Origin: Streptomyces minutiscleroticus
GTDB lineage: Bacteria > Actinomycetota > Actinomycetes > Streptomycetales > Streptomycetaceae
Assembly: GCF_014650875.1 (NCBI RefSeq)
Contig: NZ_BMVU01000011.1
Coordinates: forward strand, 108,139-172,138
Length of the DNA: 64,000 nucleotides
Direction of reading: 5' to 3'
Shown here: positions 47,484 to 55,870 of the stretch, in pieces
Layout: every line of letters begins with the position of its first letter
Position numbering within the stretch: the stretch's first letter is position 1
Notes under the pieces: generated by a model
Seen by the model: the letters and a program-made list of their open reading frames with translations, nothing else
What the model was told of the DNA's origin: nothing
The model's database searches: none
Translations under genes and position numbers: made by a program

Positions 47484-48413
47484 ATGGGAGCAGATCCGCG
47501 TCGTACCGCCGGTCTCGAGCCGTACCTGAACCGCAGCGAGCCCGCCCCGACCCTGTTGAAGATGCTGGTCGGGGTGCAGTTGGCGGGCATGAGGGCGGAC
47601 GCGGGCCTCTCCCAGGACCAGGCCGCCCGCGCCATCAGGTTCAGTGCCGCGAAGCTGTCGCGCATCGAGTCGGGCAAGGGGCGGCGGCCTCCGTCCGAGA
47701 AGGACGTACGCGGGCTGCTGGAGCTGTACGGGGTCGGCGAGTACGAGACGTCGGTCCTGCTGCAACTGCTGCGCCGGGCGGGCGAACCGGGCTGGTGGCA
47801 GCGGTACGACGGCCGGCTGATGCCGGAGTGGCTCGACCGCTTCGTCGGCCTGCAGGAGGCCGCGAGCTACATCCGCACCTTCGAGATCCAGTACGTGCCC
47901 GGGCTGCTGCAGACCCCCGCCTACACCGAGGCCGTCGTGCGGCGCGGTCTGCCCGCGGCCCCGTCCGGCGAGGTGCGGCGCCGGGTCGAACTGCGGATGC
48001 GGCGCCAGGAGATGCTGCGGCGCGCCGACGCCCCGCAGCTGTGGGCGCTCATCGACGAGTCGGTCCTGCTGCGGGTGCTGGGCAGCCGCGAGGTGATGCG
48101 CGAGCAGCTGGGGCATCTGATCGAGATGGCGCAGCACCCGCACATCACGGTGCAGGTCGTGCCGCTCGACGTCACCGACGCCTCGGCGCCCGCGATCCCC
48201 GTGACGTACCTGCGCTTCGGCGGCCGGGAGCTTCCGGACGTCGTCTACCTGGAGCACATCAAGAGCGCCAACTTCATCGAGGACCGCGACGAGACGGAGG
48301 AGTACCGGCTCGTCCTGGACCGCCTGGCCGACGACGCCCTGGACCCGCGCGCCACGCTGGAGCTGCTGCGGGAGACCATGGAGACGAGATACCCGCCGGT
48401 CACGACGGGCTGA
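47484..48413 (+). CDS. XRE-family regulator with DUF5753 domain
   Basis: Protein of 309 aa. A helix-turn-helix at about residues 33-90 (RADAGLSQDQAARAIRFSAAKLSRIESGKGRRPPSEKDVRGLLELYG) is followed by a DUF5753 domain at about 115-295 (WLDRFVGLQEAASYIRTFEIQYVPGLLQTPAYTEAVVRRG ... VPVTYLRFGGRELPDVVYLEHIKSANFIEDRDE). This is the WhiJ-like arrangement. Start ATG 47484 with GGAG about 8 nt upstream; an upstream TTG (47454) is possible. It is expected to act with the DUF397 protein encoded 97 bp upstream. Confidence 0.9.
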   Translation: MGADPRRTAGLEPYLNRSEPAPTLLKMLVGVQLAGMRADAGLSQDQAARAIRFSAAKLSRIESGKGRRPPSEKDVRGLLELYGVGEYETSVLLQLLRRAGEPGWWQRYDGRLMPEWLDRFVGLQEAASYIRTFEIQYVPGLLQTPAYTEAVVRRGLPAAPSGEVRRRVELRMRRQEMLRRADAPQLWALIDESVLLRVLGSREVMREQLGHLIEMAQHPHITVQVVPLDVTDASAPAIPVTYLRFGGRELPDVVYLEHIKSANFIEDRDETEEYRLVLDRLADDALDPRATLELLRETMETRYPPVTTG

Positions 48414-48565
48414 GGGCGCGGTCCCGTACGGACCCACGGTTTCGAACACGGCACGGTCCTGTACGAGGCGCGGTCGCTTGCGGGGGCACGGACCCGCGGG
48501 GCGGGGCCGTGCCGTGACGATCCTTCGGGAGGTGCCCGGGGGAGGGCACGGCGCGGGAGCGGCCC

Positions 48566-49384
48566 CTACGGGAGGCGGCCCACACCGCCGAACTCGATCC
48601 ACTCCTGCGTGAGCTGCCTGGGCGCCACCTCCGAGTCCGGGCGCCAGGTCGACACCTCGACGAGTCCCGGCTCCAGGATCTCCAGCCCGTCGAACAGGGC
48701 CGCGACGTCCTTCTCCTGGCGCACTCGGCCCCAGTGGCCGCCGGTGCTGCGGTCCATGAACTCCGTGACGAAGTCCCGTACGTGGGCGTCCTCGCTGACG
48801 AGCTGGCACATCACCATGAAGCTGCCCGGCGCCAGCCGTTCGGCCACCCGGCGCGCCAGGGCTGGCGGCCCGTCCGGTCCGTCGGGCAGGCAGTGCATCA
48901 CCGACACGAACAGCGCGGCCACCGGCTGCGAGAAGTCGATCAGCCGCCGGGTGTCGGGGTGGGAGAAGATCCCCTCCGTGTCCCGCATGTCCGCCTGGAT
49001 GACGGCCGTGCGGTCGTTCTGGTCCAGCAGGGCGCGGCCGTGCACCAGCACCATCGGGTCGTTGTCGATGTAGACCACGCGCGACTCCGGGTCGACGCGC
49101 TGGGCGACCTGGTGCACGTTGTCCTGCGTGGGCAGGCCCGATCCGTGGTCGATGAACTGCCGGATGCCGTAGTCCTGCGCGAGCGTTCTGACCACCCGCT
49201 GCAGGAAGCGGCGGTTGTTCAGCGCCAGCGCGCGCGTGCTGGGCACTTCCTTGTCCAGCGCGGCGCAGGCCTCGCGGTCCGCCGCGTAGTTGTCCTTGCC
49301 GCCCAAGTAGTAGTCGTACATACGTGCCGCCGTCGGCACGTTCGCGTCGATCGTCGTGGACGGTTCGTGCTGTGTGTGCGCCAT
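48566..49384 (-). CDS. SAM-dependent methyltransferase, DUF574 family
   Basis: Protein of 272 aa. VPTAARMYDYYLGGKDNYAADREAC (near residue 16-40) and IRQFIDHGSGLPTQDNVHQVAQRVDPESRVVYIDNDPMVLVHGRALL (near 75-120) are DUF574 signatures. IDHGSGLPT is a degenerate SAM-binding loop and YIDNDP its acidic strand end. The family is abundant in actinobacteria, often near XRE/DUF397 genes. Substrate unknown. Start ATG 49384 with GGGGGAG 3-4 nt upstream. Convergent with the XRE gene (152-bp gap with a possible GGCACGG/CCGTGCC hairpin). Confidence 0.87.
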   Translation of the reverse strand: MAHTQHEPSTTIDANVPTAARMYDYYLGGKDNYAADREACAALDKEVPSTRALALNNRRFLQRVVRTLAQDYGIRQFIDHGSGLPTQDNVHQVAQRVDPESRVVYIDNDPMVLVHGRALLDQNDRTAVIQADMRDTEGIFSHPDTRRLIDFSQPVAALFVSVMHCLPDGPDGPPALARRVAERLAPGSFMVMCQLVSEDAHVRDFVTEFMDRSTGGHWGRVRQEKDVAALFDGLEILEPGLVEVSTWRPDSEVAPRQLTQEWIEFGGVGRLP

Positions 49385-49677
49385 CAACTCCCCCTGGCCC
49401 GAGCCGCGCCTCCGACCGGCGCGGCAGGCGTCTCATCTTAGGGAATGCGAACGCCCCGCAACCAGGGTTCAGCGGGAACGGCCGTGTGGAGAACGGGTGC
49501 TTGGCCATTCGGCATATGCGCAGGTGGCCGGGCTGATCGGGTTCCGTTCCCGGGTGGGGGCGCACGGGTGTCCGGAACGGAGCGCGCAGGGCCCGCACAA
49601 CGGCTGCTTCGCGGCGTTTCCGGGCGGCGTTCGGGGTCACTCAGGGGCGAAGGACATCTCCGACTAGTGAGGTACCG

Positions 49678-50253
49678 ATGGGTGACGCGCAGAAAGACCG
49701 CGACCAGGCGGCGCGGCTGCCGGAGGGCGACGTCGTGGCGATCCTGCTCGGACAGCACGCGAGGATCAAGGAGCTGTTCGGGGACGTGAAGACGGCTCAG
49801 GGGGAGCGCAAGCAGAAGGCGTTCGACGAACTGCGGGCGCTCCTGGCGGTCCACGAGACGGCCGAGGAGGTCGTCGTCCGCCCCGTCACGAAGGACACCG
49901 CGGGCAAGGCGCAGGCCGACGCGCGCAACGAGGAGGAGGCCGAGGCGAACAAGGTGCTCGCGCGGCTGGAGAAGATGGACGTGCACAGCGTCGAGTTCGA
50001 CGCGCGGTTCGCGGAGTTCGAGCGGGCCGTGCTCGAGCACGCCGAGCACGAGGAGCGCGAGGAGTTCCCCGCCCTGCGCGCGGGGCGCACGGAGGAGCAG
50101 CTCCAGAAGATGGGCGACCGCCTGCGGGCCGTCGAGACCCTGGCGCCGACCCACCCGCACCCCGTGGCGGCCGGCAAGCCGATGGTCCAGGCGCTGACCG
50201 GGCCGTTCGCGTCGATGGTCGACCGGGCCAGGGACATGCTGAGCCGCACCTGA
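49678..50253 (+). CDS. Hemerythrin (HHE) domain protein
   Basis: Protein of 191 aa with the HHE helical iron-binding pattern: LLGQHARIKELF (residue 23-34), ALLAVHETAEEVVVRPV (near 58), FAEFERAVLEHAEHEEREEFPAL (near 115). The histidines and glutamates could carry a di-iron site for oxygen, NO or ROS sensing, or for buffering. The C-terminal part is Pro/His-rich. Start ATG 49678, with no clear ribosome site. A GTTTC and GGGTCA pair near 49,617-49,641 is weakly like a stress sigma-B promoter. The 293 bp before the gene carry no other feature I can support. Confidence 0.88.
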   Translation: MGDAQKDRDQAARLPEGDVVAILLGQHARIKELFGDVKTAQGERKQKAFDELRALLAVHETAEEVVVRPVTKDTAGKAQADARNEEEAEANKVLARLEKMDVHSVEFDARFAEFERAVLEHAEHEEREEFPALRAGRTEEQLQKMGDRLRAVETLAPTHPHPVAAGKPMVQALTGPFASMVDRARDMLSRT

Positions 50254-50271
50254 CAGGCGGCACGCCCGGAT

Positions 50272-50309
50272 CCGGGGCCGCGTCGCGCACCCGCGCGGCG
50301 CGGCCCCGG
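50272..50309 (+). terminator. Hairpin after the hemerythrin gene
   Basis: Arms 50272-50288 and 50293-50309 pair at 16 of 17 positions with an ACCC loop, 19 bp after the stop. Confidence 0.75.
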
Positions 50310-50410
50310 CCGTACGCGGGAGACATCGCCCACCGGCCGGCCCACCTGCGCGGACCGGTCCGTCCGTGCCGACCGCTCGTCGTTCGCGCAGGCCCCGCGG
50401 TTCGCCGGGC

Positions 50411-50580
50411 GCGACCGGACCGTCCGCGGCTGACGGTGCGCCTGCGGCGGCTGGGCCGCCCGTGCCGGTCGGTTCGCCGGGGCGGCCGGTCCGTTCGCGC
50501 CCGGCCGGTCCGTCCGCGGCTGCCGCTTCGTCTGCGCCGGTTGGGCCGCCCGTGTCGGCCGGTCCGTGACCGGTCGACAC
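50411..50580. repeat. 90-bp imperfect tandem repeat in a long intergenic region
   Basis: Positions 50411-50500 and 50501-50580 align with a 90-bp period (CGTCCGCGGCTG at 50421 and 50511; TGGGCCGCCCGTG at 50452 and 50542). A partial third copy may follow near 50,605. The whole 652-bp gap (50254-50905) before the oxidase gene has no supported gene. Read on the minus strand in two frames it gives Gly-Pro-rich, collagen-like peptide, which may be chance or a decayed gene. Confidence 0.75.
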
Positions 50581-50905
50581 GGCCGCCTCCAGCCGGTCCG
50601 ACTACGCCGGCTGGCCCACTGGCGCCGGCCGGCCCGTCAGCGCCGGCCGCTCCTCGCTCGTGCCGGCCGCCGGGGGGGCGTGCGCGCCGGCCGGACCGCG
50701 CACGGGCACGCGGTGGACCTCGGGCTATGGCTCGGGGGCGGCTAGAAGGCCGTCGACGCGCGTGCTTCTGTGCCCCGTGCGGCGCATGCGCCCGCGCGCC
50801 CCCTGGGGGCGGCGTGGCGTTCACGTACGAAGTGCATCGATTGCGACATCTTGGATGCTGAGGGAAACATGTGAACTACCTCACGATCTGGAGAAATGGA
50901 CCGTA

Positions 50906-52630
50906 ATGGCATCAGTGACGGAGCCGGTCACCCCGGTGCAGATGGAGGGGCCGAGCAAAGGACGGGTGGCCGTCTCCTGGCTGACCACCACCGACCACAA
51001 GAAGATCGGGCACCTGTACCTGATCTCGTCCTTCGCCTTCTTCCTGATCGGCGGGGTGCTGGCGCTGTTCGTCCGGGCCGAGCTGGCGCGGCCGGGGCTG
51101 CAGATCCTGTCGACCGAGCAGTACAACCAGGCGTTCACGCTGCACGGCACGGTGATGCTGCTGTTCTTCGCCACGCCCACGTTCGCCGGGTTCGCCAACG
51201 CGATCATGCCCCTGCAGATCGGCGCCCCCGACGTCGCCTTCCCGCGCCTGAACATGCTGTCGTACTGGCTGTTCCTGTTCGGCGGGCTCATCGTCCTGGC
51301 GAGCCTGCTGACCCCGCAGGGCACCGCCGACTTCGGCTGGACGTCCTACACGCCGCTCAGCAGCGCCGAGCGCACCCCCTACGTCGGCGGTGACCTGTGG
51401 ATCATGGGTCTGGCGCTGTCCGGCTTCGGCACCATCCTGGGCGCGGTCAACTTCATCACCACGATCCTGTGCATGCGCGCCCCCGGCATGACGATGTTCC
51501 GGATGCCGATCTTCACCTGGAACATCCTGCTGACGTCGGTCCTGGTCCTGCTGGCGTTCCCCGTGCTGGCGGCCGCGCTGTTCGCCCTGGAGGCCGACCG
51601 CCGCTTCGGCGCGCAGGTCTACGACGCGGCGAACGGCGGGCCCCTGCTGTGGCAGCACCTGTTCTGGTTCTTCGGGCACCCGGAGGTCTACATCATCGCG
51701 CTGCCGTTCTTCGGCATCATCACGGAGATCCTGCCGGTCTTCTCCCGCAAGCCGATCTTCGGTTACATGGGCCTGGTCGGTGCCACCATCGCCATCACCG
51801 GCCTGTCGGTGACGGTGTGGGCGCACCACATGTTCGCCACCCAAGGCGCGATGCTGCCGTTCTTCTCCTTCATGACGTTCCTGATCGCCGTGCCCACCGG
51901 TGTGAAGTTCTTCAACTGGATCGGCACCATGTGGAAGGGGTCGCTCAGTTTCGAGACGCCGATGCTGTGGGCCCTCGGCTTCCTGGTGACGTTCCTGTTC
52001 GGCGGCCTGACCGGCGTCATCCTCGGCTCGCCCCCGATGGACTTCCACGTCACCGACTCGTACTTCGTCGTGGCGCACTTCCACTACGTCGTCTTCGGCA
52101 CCGTGGTCTTCGCGACGTTCGCCGGGTTCTACTACTGGTGGCCGAAGCTGACCGGCACGATGCTCGACGAGCGCCTCGGCAAGCTCCACTTCTGGACCCT
52201 GTTCGTCGGCTTCCACCTGACCTTCCTCGTGCAGCACTGGCTCGGCGCCAACGGCATGCCGCGCCGCTACGCCGACTACCTGGCGGCCGACGGCTTCACG
52301 CCCCTCAACACCATCTCGACGATCGGCTCGTTCCTGCTGGGCGCGTCGACCCTGCCGTTCCTCTACAACATCTGGAAGACCGCCAAGTACGGCAGGAAGG
52401 TCGAGGTGGACGACCCCTGGGGCTTCGGACGCTCCCTCGAATGGGCCACCTCCTGCCCGCCGCCGCGGCACAACTTCGTGACGCTGCCGCGCGTCCGCTC
52501 CGACTCCCCGGCCTTCGACCTGCACCACCCGCAGGTCGCCTCCCTGGACCAGAAGGAGCACACCGGGCGCCGCGACGTCATCGACGCCGAGGGCCACGCG
52601 GGCGACGGACCCGGCACGAACCGGCCATGA
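50906..52630 (+). CDS. ctaD: Cytochrome c oxidase subunit I (aa3 type)
   Basis: Heme-copper oxidase subunit I of 574 aa with about 12 membrane segments. The heme a ligand is in FTLHGTVM (near residue 79). The copper site is in [10 protein letters not shown] (His plus the cross-linked Tyr) and [11 protein letters not shown] (near 310). The last heme ligands are in [11 protein letters not shown] (near 392). [10 protein letters not shown] and [15 protein letters not shown] are also typical. The C-terminus is a soluble 60-residue tail. Start ATG 50906 has only a distant GGAG. It stands apart from genes for subunits II, III and IV, so it is probably a second ctaD copy. The next gene overlaps by 4 nt. 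Confidence 0.92.
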   Translation: MASVTEPVTPVQMEGPSKGRVAVSWLTTTDHKKIGHLYLISSFAFFLIGGVLALFVRAELARPGLQILSTEQYNQAFTLHGTVMLLFFATPTFAGFANAIMPLQIGAPDVAFPRLNMLSYWLFLFGGLIVLASLLTPQGTADFGWTSYTPLSSAERTPYVGGDLWIMGLALSGFGTILGAVNFITTILCMRAPGMTMFRMPIFTWNILLTSVLVLLAFPVLAAALFALEADRRFGAQVYDAANGGPLLWQHLFWFFGHPEVYIIALPFFGIITEILPVFSRKPIFGYMGLVGATIAITGLSVTVWAHHMFATQGAMLPFFSFMTFLIAVPTGVKFFNWIGTMWKGSLSFETPMLWALGFLVTFLFGGLTGVILGSPPMDFHVTDSYFVVAHFHYVVFGTVVFATFAGFYYWWPKLTGTMLDERLGKLHFWTLFVGFHLTFLVQHWLGANGMPRRYADYLAADGFTPLNTISTIGSFLLGASTLPFLYNIWKTAKYGRKVEVDDPWGFGRSLEWATSCPPPRHNFVTLPRVRSDSPAFDLHHPQVASLDQKEHTGRRDVIDAEGHAGDGPGTNRP

Positions 52631-53007
52631 CCCGCGAGGACGACGTGCCGGGGCTGCCGCCGGACGCGGCGGCGGCCGCCGTCAACCAGGTCGAGGGCTA
52701 TCTGCTGGTGCAGGCCGAGTGGGACACGGCGCGCCGGGAGGGCGAGGAGTTCGCCCGTCGCATGCCGTGGCTGACCACGGGCCAGCACGAGGAGGTGGCC
52801 CGGCACTACGCCGAGCAGCGGATGCTGGTGACGCGGCAGACGCTGCGCAGGATCGCGGCCCGCGCCGACGAACTGCGCGGCGAGTACCAGGCCCGCTACG
52901 ACCTGCTGCGAGAGAGGGTCATGCGGCTCGCCGCGCTGGCCGTGTGCGCCGCCGTCCTGTGGAGCGCCTGCCTCACGACCTGGGCCTGGTGGTACGCGGG
53001 CGGATGA
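52627..53007 (+). CDS. Small membrane-anchored protein coupled to ctaD
   Basis: Protein of 126 aa, not recognised. It has a charged helical body (residues 20-98; [31 protein letters not shown], then [29 protein letters not shown]) and one C-terminal membrane segment ([26 protein letters not shown]). The start ATG overlaps the ctaD stop (ATGA), so it is made with the oxidase subunit and may bind it or help its assembly. That role is inferred from position only. Confidence 0.75.
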   Translation: MTREDDVPGLPPDAAAAAVNQVEGYLLVQAEWDTARREGEEFARRMPWLTTGQHEEVARHYAEQRMLVTRQTLRRIAARADELRGEYQARYDLLRERVMRLAALAVCAAVLWSACLTTWAWWYAGG

Positions 53008-53010
53008 GGC

Positions 53011-53065
53011 CCGGCGGACACGGGAGGACGCGGGCGGACCGCCCGCGTCCTCCCGTGTCCGCCGG
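53011..53065 (+). terminator. Very strong terminator after the ctaD unit
   Basis: A perfect 25-bp stem (53011-53035 with 53041-53065) with a 5-nt loop begins 4 bp after the stop. It is the longest hairpin I found in the window. Confidence 0.92.
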
Positions 53066-53175
53066 CGGTGGTCCCGCACCGTCCCGTGTCCCGCCGGCGA
53101 TGATCCCGCTCCGCTTTTCACTCGCACCGAACGGGGCACTCCGTGTGCCGGAAGAACCCTTTCCTGGAGGTGGCC

Positions 53176-53667
53176 ATGAGTGAGTCGACGGACGACTACA
53201 ACCCCGACGGGGACGTGCCGCTGGGCGGCTACGCCGCACTGGCGACGACGTTCGCCGCCGCCGCCGGACTCGCCGCGGTGGCCCTGCGCGCCCGCAAGAA
53301 GGCGCTGCCCGACCGCGTCCCGCCGTGGGACGTCCTGCTCCTCGGCGTCTCGACGTACAAGCTGTCCCGCCTGCTGGCCAAGGACAAGATCACCAGCTTC
53401 GTCCGGGCGCCGTTCACCCGGCGGGAGGAGGACACCACCGCGGGGGAGGTGTCGGACGAGCCCCGCGGCGAGGGCCTGCGGCTGGCCGTCGGCGACCTGG
53501 TGGCCTGCCCGTTCTGCGTCTCCGCCTGGATGGCCGGCTCGCTGACCGCCGGGTACGCCTTCGCGCCGCGGGCGACGCGGCTGGTCGCCTCCGGGCTGAC
53601 CGCCATGACGCTCTCGGACTGGCTGCACTACGCGTGGACCTGGACGCAGCAACGCGTCGAGGGCTGA
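53176..53667 (+). CDS. DUF1360 membrane protein
   Basis: Protein of 163 aa. A hydrophobic N-terminal segment (LGGYAALATTFAAAAGLAAVAL), VPPWDVLLLGVSTYKLSRLLAKDKITSFVRAPF, and the DUF1360 motif CPFCVSAWMAGSL followed by another membrane segment. The family is known from spore coat and envelope contexts in Gram-positives, with no defined activity. ATG start with GGAGG 5 nt upstream. Single gene. Confidence 0.85.
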   Translation: MSESTDDYNPDGDVPLGGYAALATTFAAAAGLAAVALRARKKALPDRVPPWDVLLLGVSTYKLSRLLAKDKITSFVRAPFTRREEDTTAGEVSDEPRGEGLRLAVGDLVACPFCVSAWMAGSLTAGYAFAPRATRLVASGLTAMTLSDWLHYAWTWTQQRVEG

Positions 53668-53779
53668 CGCGGCCACGCGTCGGGGGACGAGGCGCGCGGG
53701 CCCGCCGGCGGGGCGCCGGGACGGGCCGGCCGCGCGCCGCACGCAACGCAACAGGGAAACGGAACAGGGGAAGGACACG

Positions 53780-54574
53780 ATGAAACTGGACCTCGGCGGC
53801 CGGACCGCCCTGGTGACCGGCTCCTCCCAGGGGATCGGCGCGGCCATCGCCGCGGGCCTCGCCCGCGCGGGCGCCCACGTGGGCGTGAACGGCCGGGACG
53901 CGGAGCGCCTCGAACGGAGCGTGGCGGAGCTGAAGGCGCAGGTGCCCGACGGATCCTTCGCGGCCGTGGCCGCGGACCTGTCCACCGACGAGGGCACGGA
54001 GCGCGTGCTCCGGGCGCTCCCCGAGGTGGACATCCTCGTCAACAACCTCGGCATCTTCGGGGCCAAGCCCGCGCTGGAGATCACCGACGCCGAGTGGCGG
54101 CGCTACTTCGAGGTCAACGTCCTGACGGCGGTGCGCCTGACGCGCGCGTACCTGCCCGGGATGAAGGAGCGCGGCTGGGGCCGCGTGCAGTACGTCGCCA
54201 GCGACTCGGCCGTCGTCATCCCGGCCGAGATGATCCACTACGGGATGTCCAAGACCGCGCTGCTCGCGGTGGGCCGCGGCTTCGCCAAGGAGGCGGCCGG
54301 TACGGGCGTCACGGTGAACTCGGTGATCGCCGGACCGACCCACACCGCCGGCGTGGAGGACTTCGTGTACCAGCTGGTCGACCGCGACCTGCCCTGGGAG
54401 GAGGCGCAGCGCGCCTTCATGCGGGAGCACCGCCCGCAGTCCCTGCTGCAGCGCCTGATCGAGCCGGAGGAGATCGCCAACCTCTGCGTGTACCTCAGCT
54501 CGGACCAGGCGTCGGCCACGACCGGGGGAGCGGTGCGCGTGGACGGCGGGTACGTCGACTCGATCCTGCCCTGA
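53780..54574 (+). CDS. Short-chain dehydrogenase/reductase (SDR)
   Basis: Classical SDR of 264 aa: ALVTGSSQGIGAAIAAGLARAG (near residue 10), VNGRDAERLE suggesting NADP use, ILVNNLGIFG (near 87, NNLG in place of NNAG), catalytic Ser and Tyr in YVASDSAVVIPAEMIHYGMSKTALL (near 140-163) and VNSVIAGPTHT. The ending GGAVRVDGGYVDSILP is family-like. The segment DFVYQLVDRDLPWEEAQRAFMREHRPQSLLQRLI replaces the usual short loop. ATG start after GGGGAAGGA. Substrate unknown. Confidence 0.86.
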   Translation: MKLDLGGRTALVTGSSQGIGAAIAAGLARAGAHVGVNGRDAERLERSVAELKAQVPDGSFAAVAADLSTDEGTERVLRALPEVDILVNNLGIFGAKPALEITDAEWRRYFEVNVLTAVRLTRAYLPGMKERGWGRVQYVASDSAVVIPAEMIHYGMSKTALLAVGRGFAKEAAGTGVTVNSVIAGPTHTAGVEDFVYQLVDRDLPWEEAQRAFMREHRPQSLLQRLIEPEEIANLCVYLSSDQASATTGGAVRVDGGYVDSILP

Positions 54575-54593
54575 CGGCGCCCGACGGCGTTCC

Positions 54594-54630
54594 GTGCGCG
54601 GTCCGGCGGCCCGCCCGCCGGACCGCGCAC
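54594..54630. terminator. Bidirectional hairpin between SDR and DUF72 genes
   Basis: A perfect 16-bp stem (54594-54609 with 54615-54630) with a CCCGC loop lies between two convergent genes (stops at 54574 and 54634). Confidence 0.85.
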
Positions 54631-54633
54631 GCA

Positions 54634-55509
54634 CTACGGGGAGGGGTGCGCCGCCCCGGAGAACAGGCCGGCCATCGTTTCGGCCGCCCGGACGGCGGCG
54701 TCACCGCAGCAGTTGTTGAACAGTACGTGCAGCTCGTCGGCGCGGCCGGCCATGGAGCGCAGCCGGGGCAGCCACTCGGCGAGCTCGCCGGCGGTGTAGT
54801 CGTGCCGGAACTTGTCCTCCTTGCTCCCCGCGCCCCAGGACGCGCTGCGGCCGTGGAAGCGCACCACCGCGAGCCGGGGCGCGGTCACCTCGTCGACCGG
54901 CGGGATCGCGCCGGGCACCGACTGCGACACGTCCACGGCCACCGCGCTCAGGCCGAGCCGGGCCAGCAGCCGGACGGTCGCCTCCCGCTGCTCCGCCCGC
55001 CACCAGCCGGGGTGGCGGAACTCCACCGCGGCCGGCCAGCCCGCCGTACGCCGCGCGCACTCCTCCAGGGCCTCCTCGGACCGGCCGCCGGGGGCGAACC
55101 ACGGCGGGTACTGGAACAGCAGCGTGCCCAGCCGCCCGGCGTCCCGCAGAGGCCCGAGGGCCCCGGCGAAGCGCCGCCACACCTCGTCGAGGAGCTCGGG
55201 GGCGCCGGCGTCGCGGGCGTGCGCGGACCGCAGGTCGGCCGGGAGCGCGACCGCCCGCGTGGGATGGCCGGTGAGCAGCGAGAACGCCTTGACGTCGAAC
55301 CGGAAGCCGTCCGGCGTGCGCTCGGCCCACAGCGTGCTGTTCCGCTCGCGCGGGAGCCCGTAGTACGTCGAGTCGACCTCCACCACGCCGAACCGCCCCG
55401 CGTAGTACCGCAGACGGCCCTCGGCGTCCCGGTGCCCCCGCGGGTACCAGCCGCTGGACACCAGGGCCGGGTCCGTCCACGAACAGGTGCCGATCAGAAC
55501 AGTGCCCAT
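54634..55509 (-). CDS. DUF72 family protein (YecE-like TIM barrel)
   Basis: Protein of 291 aa. MGTVLIGTCSWTDPALVSSGWYPRG at the start, LRYYAGRFGVVEVDSTYYGLPRERN (near residue 33), FRFDVKAFSLLTGHPTR (near 70), LGTLLFQYPPWFAPG (near 128), AVEFRHPGWW (near 160) and VLFNNCCGDAAV (near 263) are DUF72 hallmarks. The fold is a TIM barrel with unknown activity. It starts at ATG 55509 and diverges from a SpoIIE-type phosphatase gene. Confidence 0.9.
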   Translation of the reverse strand: MGTVLIGTCSWTDPALVSSGWYPRGHRDAEGRLRYYAGRFGVVEVDSTYYGLPRERNSTLWAERTPDGFRFDVKAFSLLTGHPTRAVALPADLRSAHARDAGAPELLDEVWRRFAGALGPLRDAGRLGTLLFQYPPWFAPGGRSEEALEECARRTAGWPAAVEFRHPGWWRAEQREATVRLLARLGLSAVAVDVSQSVPGAIPPVDEVTAPRLAVVRFHGRSASWGAGSKEDKFRHDYTAGELAEWLPRLRSMAGRADELHVLFNNCCGDAAVRAAETMAGLFSGAAHPSP

Positions 55510-55604
55510 GCCCTGTCCGGTAGCCCGGCAGCGCGCGTCGACACCTGGACGGGCGCGCGGAACCCGGCCCGCGTCGGCGGGACCCGGACGACGCGGAGCC
55601 GGAC

Positions 55605-55661
55605 GGTGGTACGGGACCCGGAGGGCGGTACGGGACCCGAACGGTGGTACGGGACCGTGCG
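55605..55661. repeat. Three 19-bp tandem repeats
   Basis: GGTGGTACGGGACCCGGAG (55605-55623), GGCGGTACGGGACCCGAAC (55624-55642) and GGTGGTACGGGACCGTGCG (55643-55661) are adjacent copies with few differences. They lie in the 361-bp gap between the divergent DUF72 and phosphatase genes, which holds no other supported feature. Iteron-like operators or a slippage product are both possible. Confidence 0.8.
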
Positions 55662-55870
55662 GATCCAGGGCGCCGCCCCGCCCGGCCGACCGGGTCTTCC
55701 CGTCCGGTCCCCCGCCGGGGCCACCGGGGCCTCGTCGGTCACCGTGACGGCGAAGACGTACGCGGCCCCGGGGGCGCGCTCGCCGGGCGGGCCGGGCGCG
55801 ACGGTGTGAGACTGGGGACCGTCGATCGACACACCGAACCGCGACCCACCGTCCGACGAGGGGAGACGAG

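Noticed and set aside
45352..48413. Toxin-antitoxin system from the nucleotidyltransferase or the DUF397/XRE pair
   Set aside because: The nucleotidyltransferase lacks an adjacent HEPN/MNT or AbiEi-type partner, and DUF397/XRE pairs are better known as developmental regulators. The evidence does not support a toxin.
49438..50580. 380-codon minus-strand frame over the hemerythrin gene and repeat region
   Set aside because: The hemerythrin gene on the plus strand has clear HHE motifs. The minus frame is Gly/Pro/Ala-rich without a start signal.
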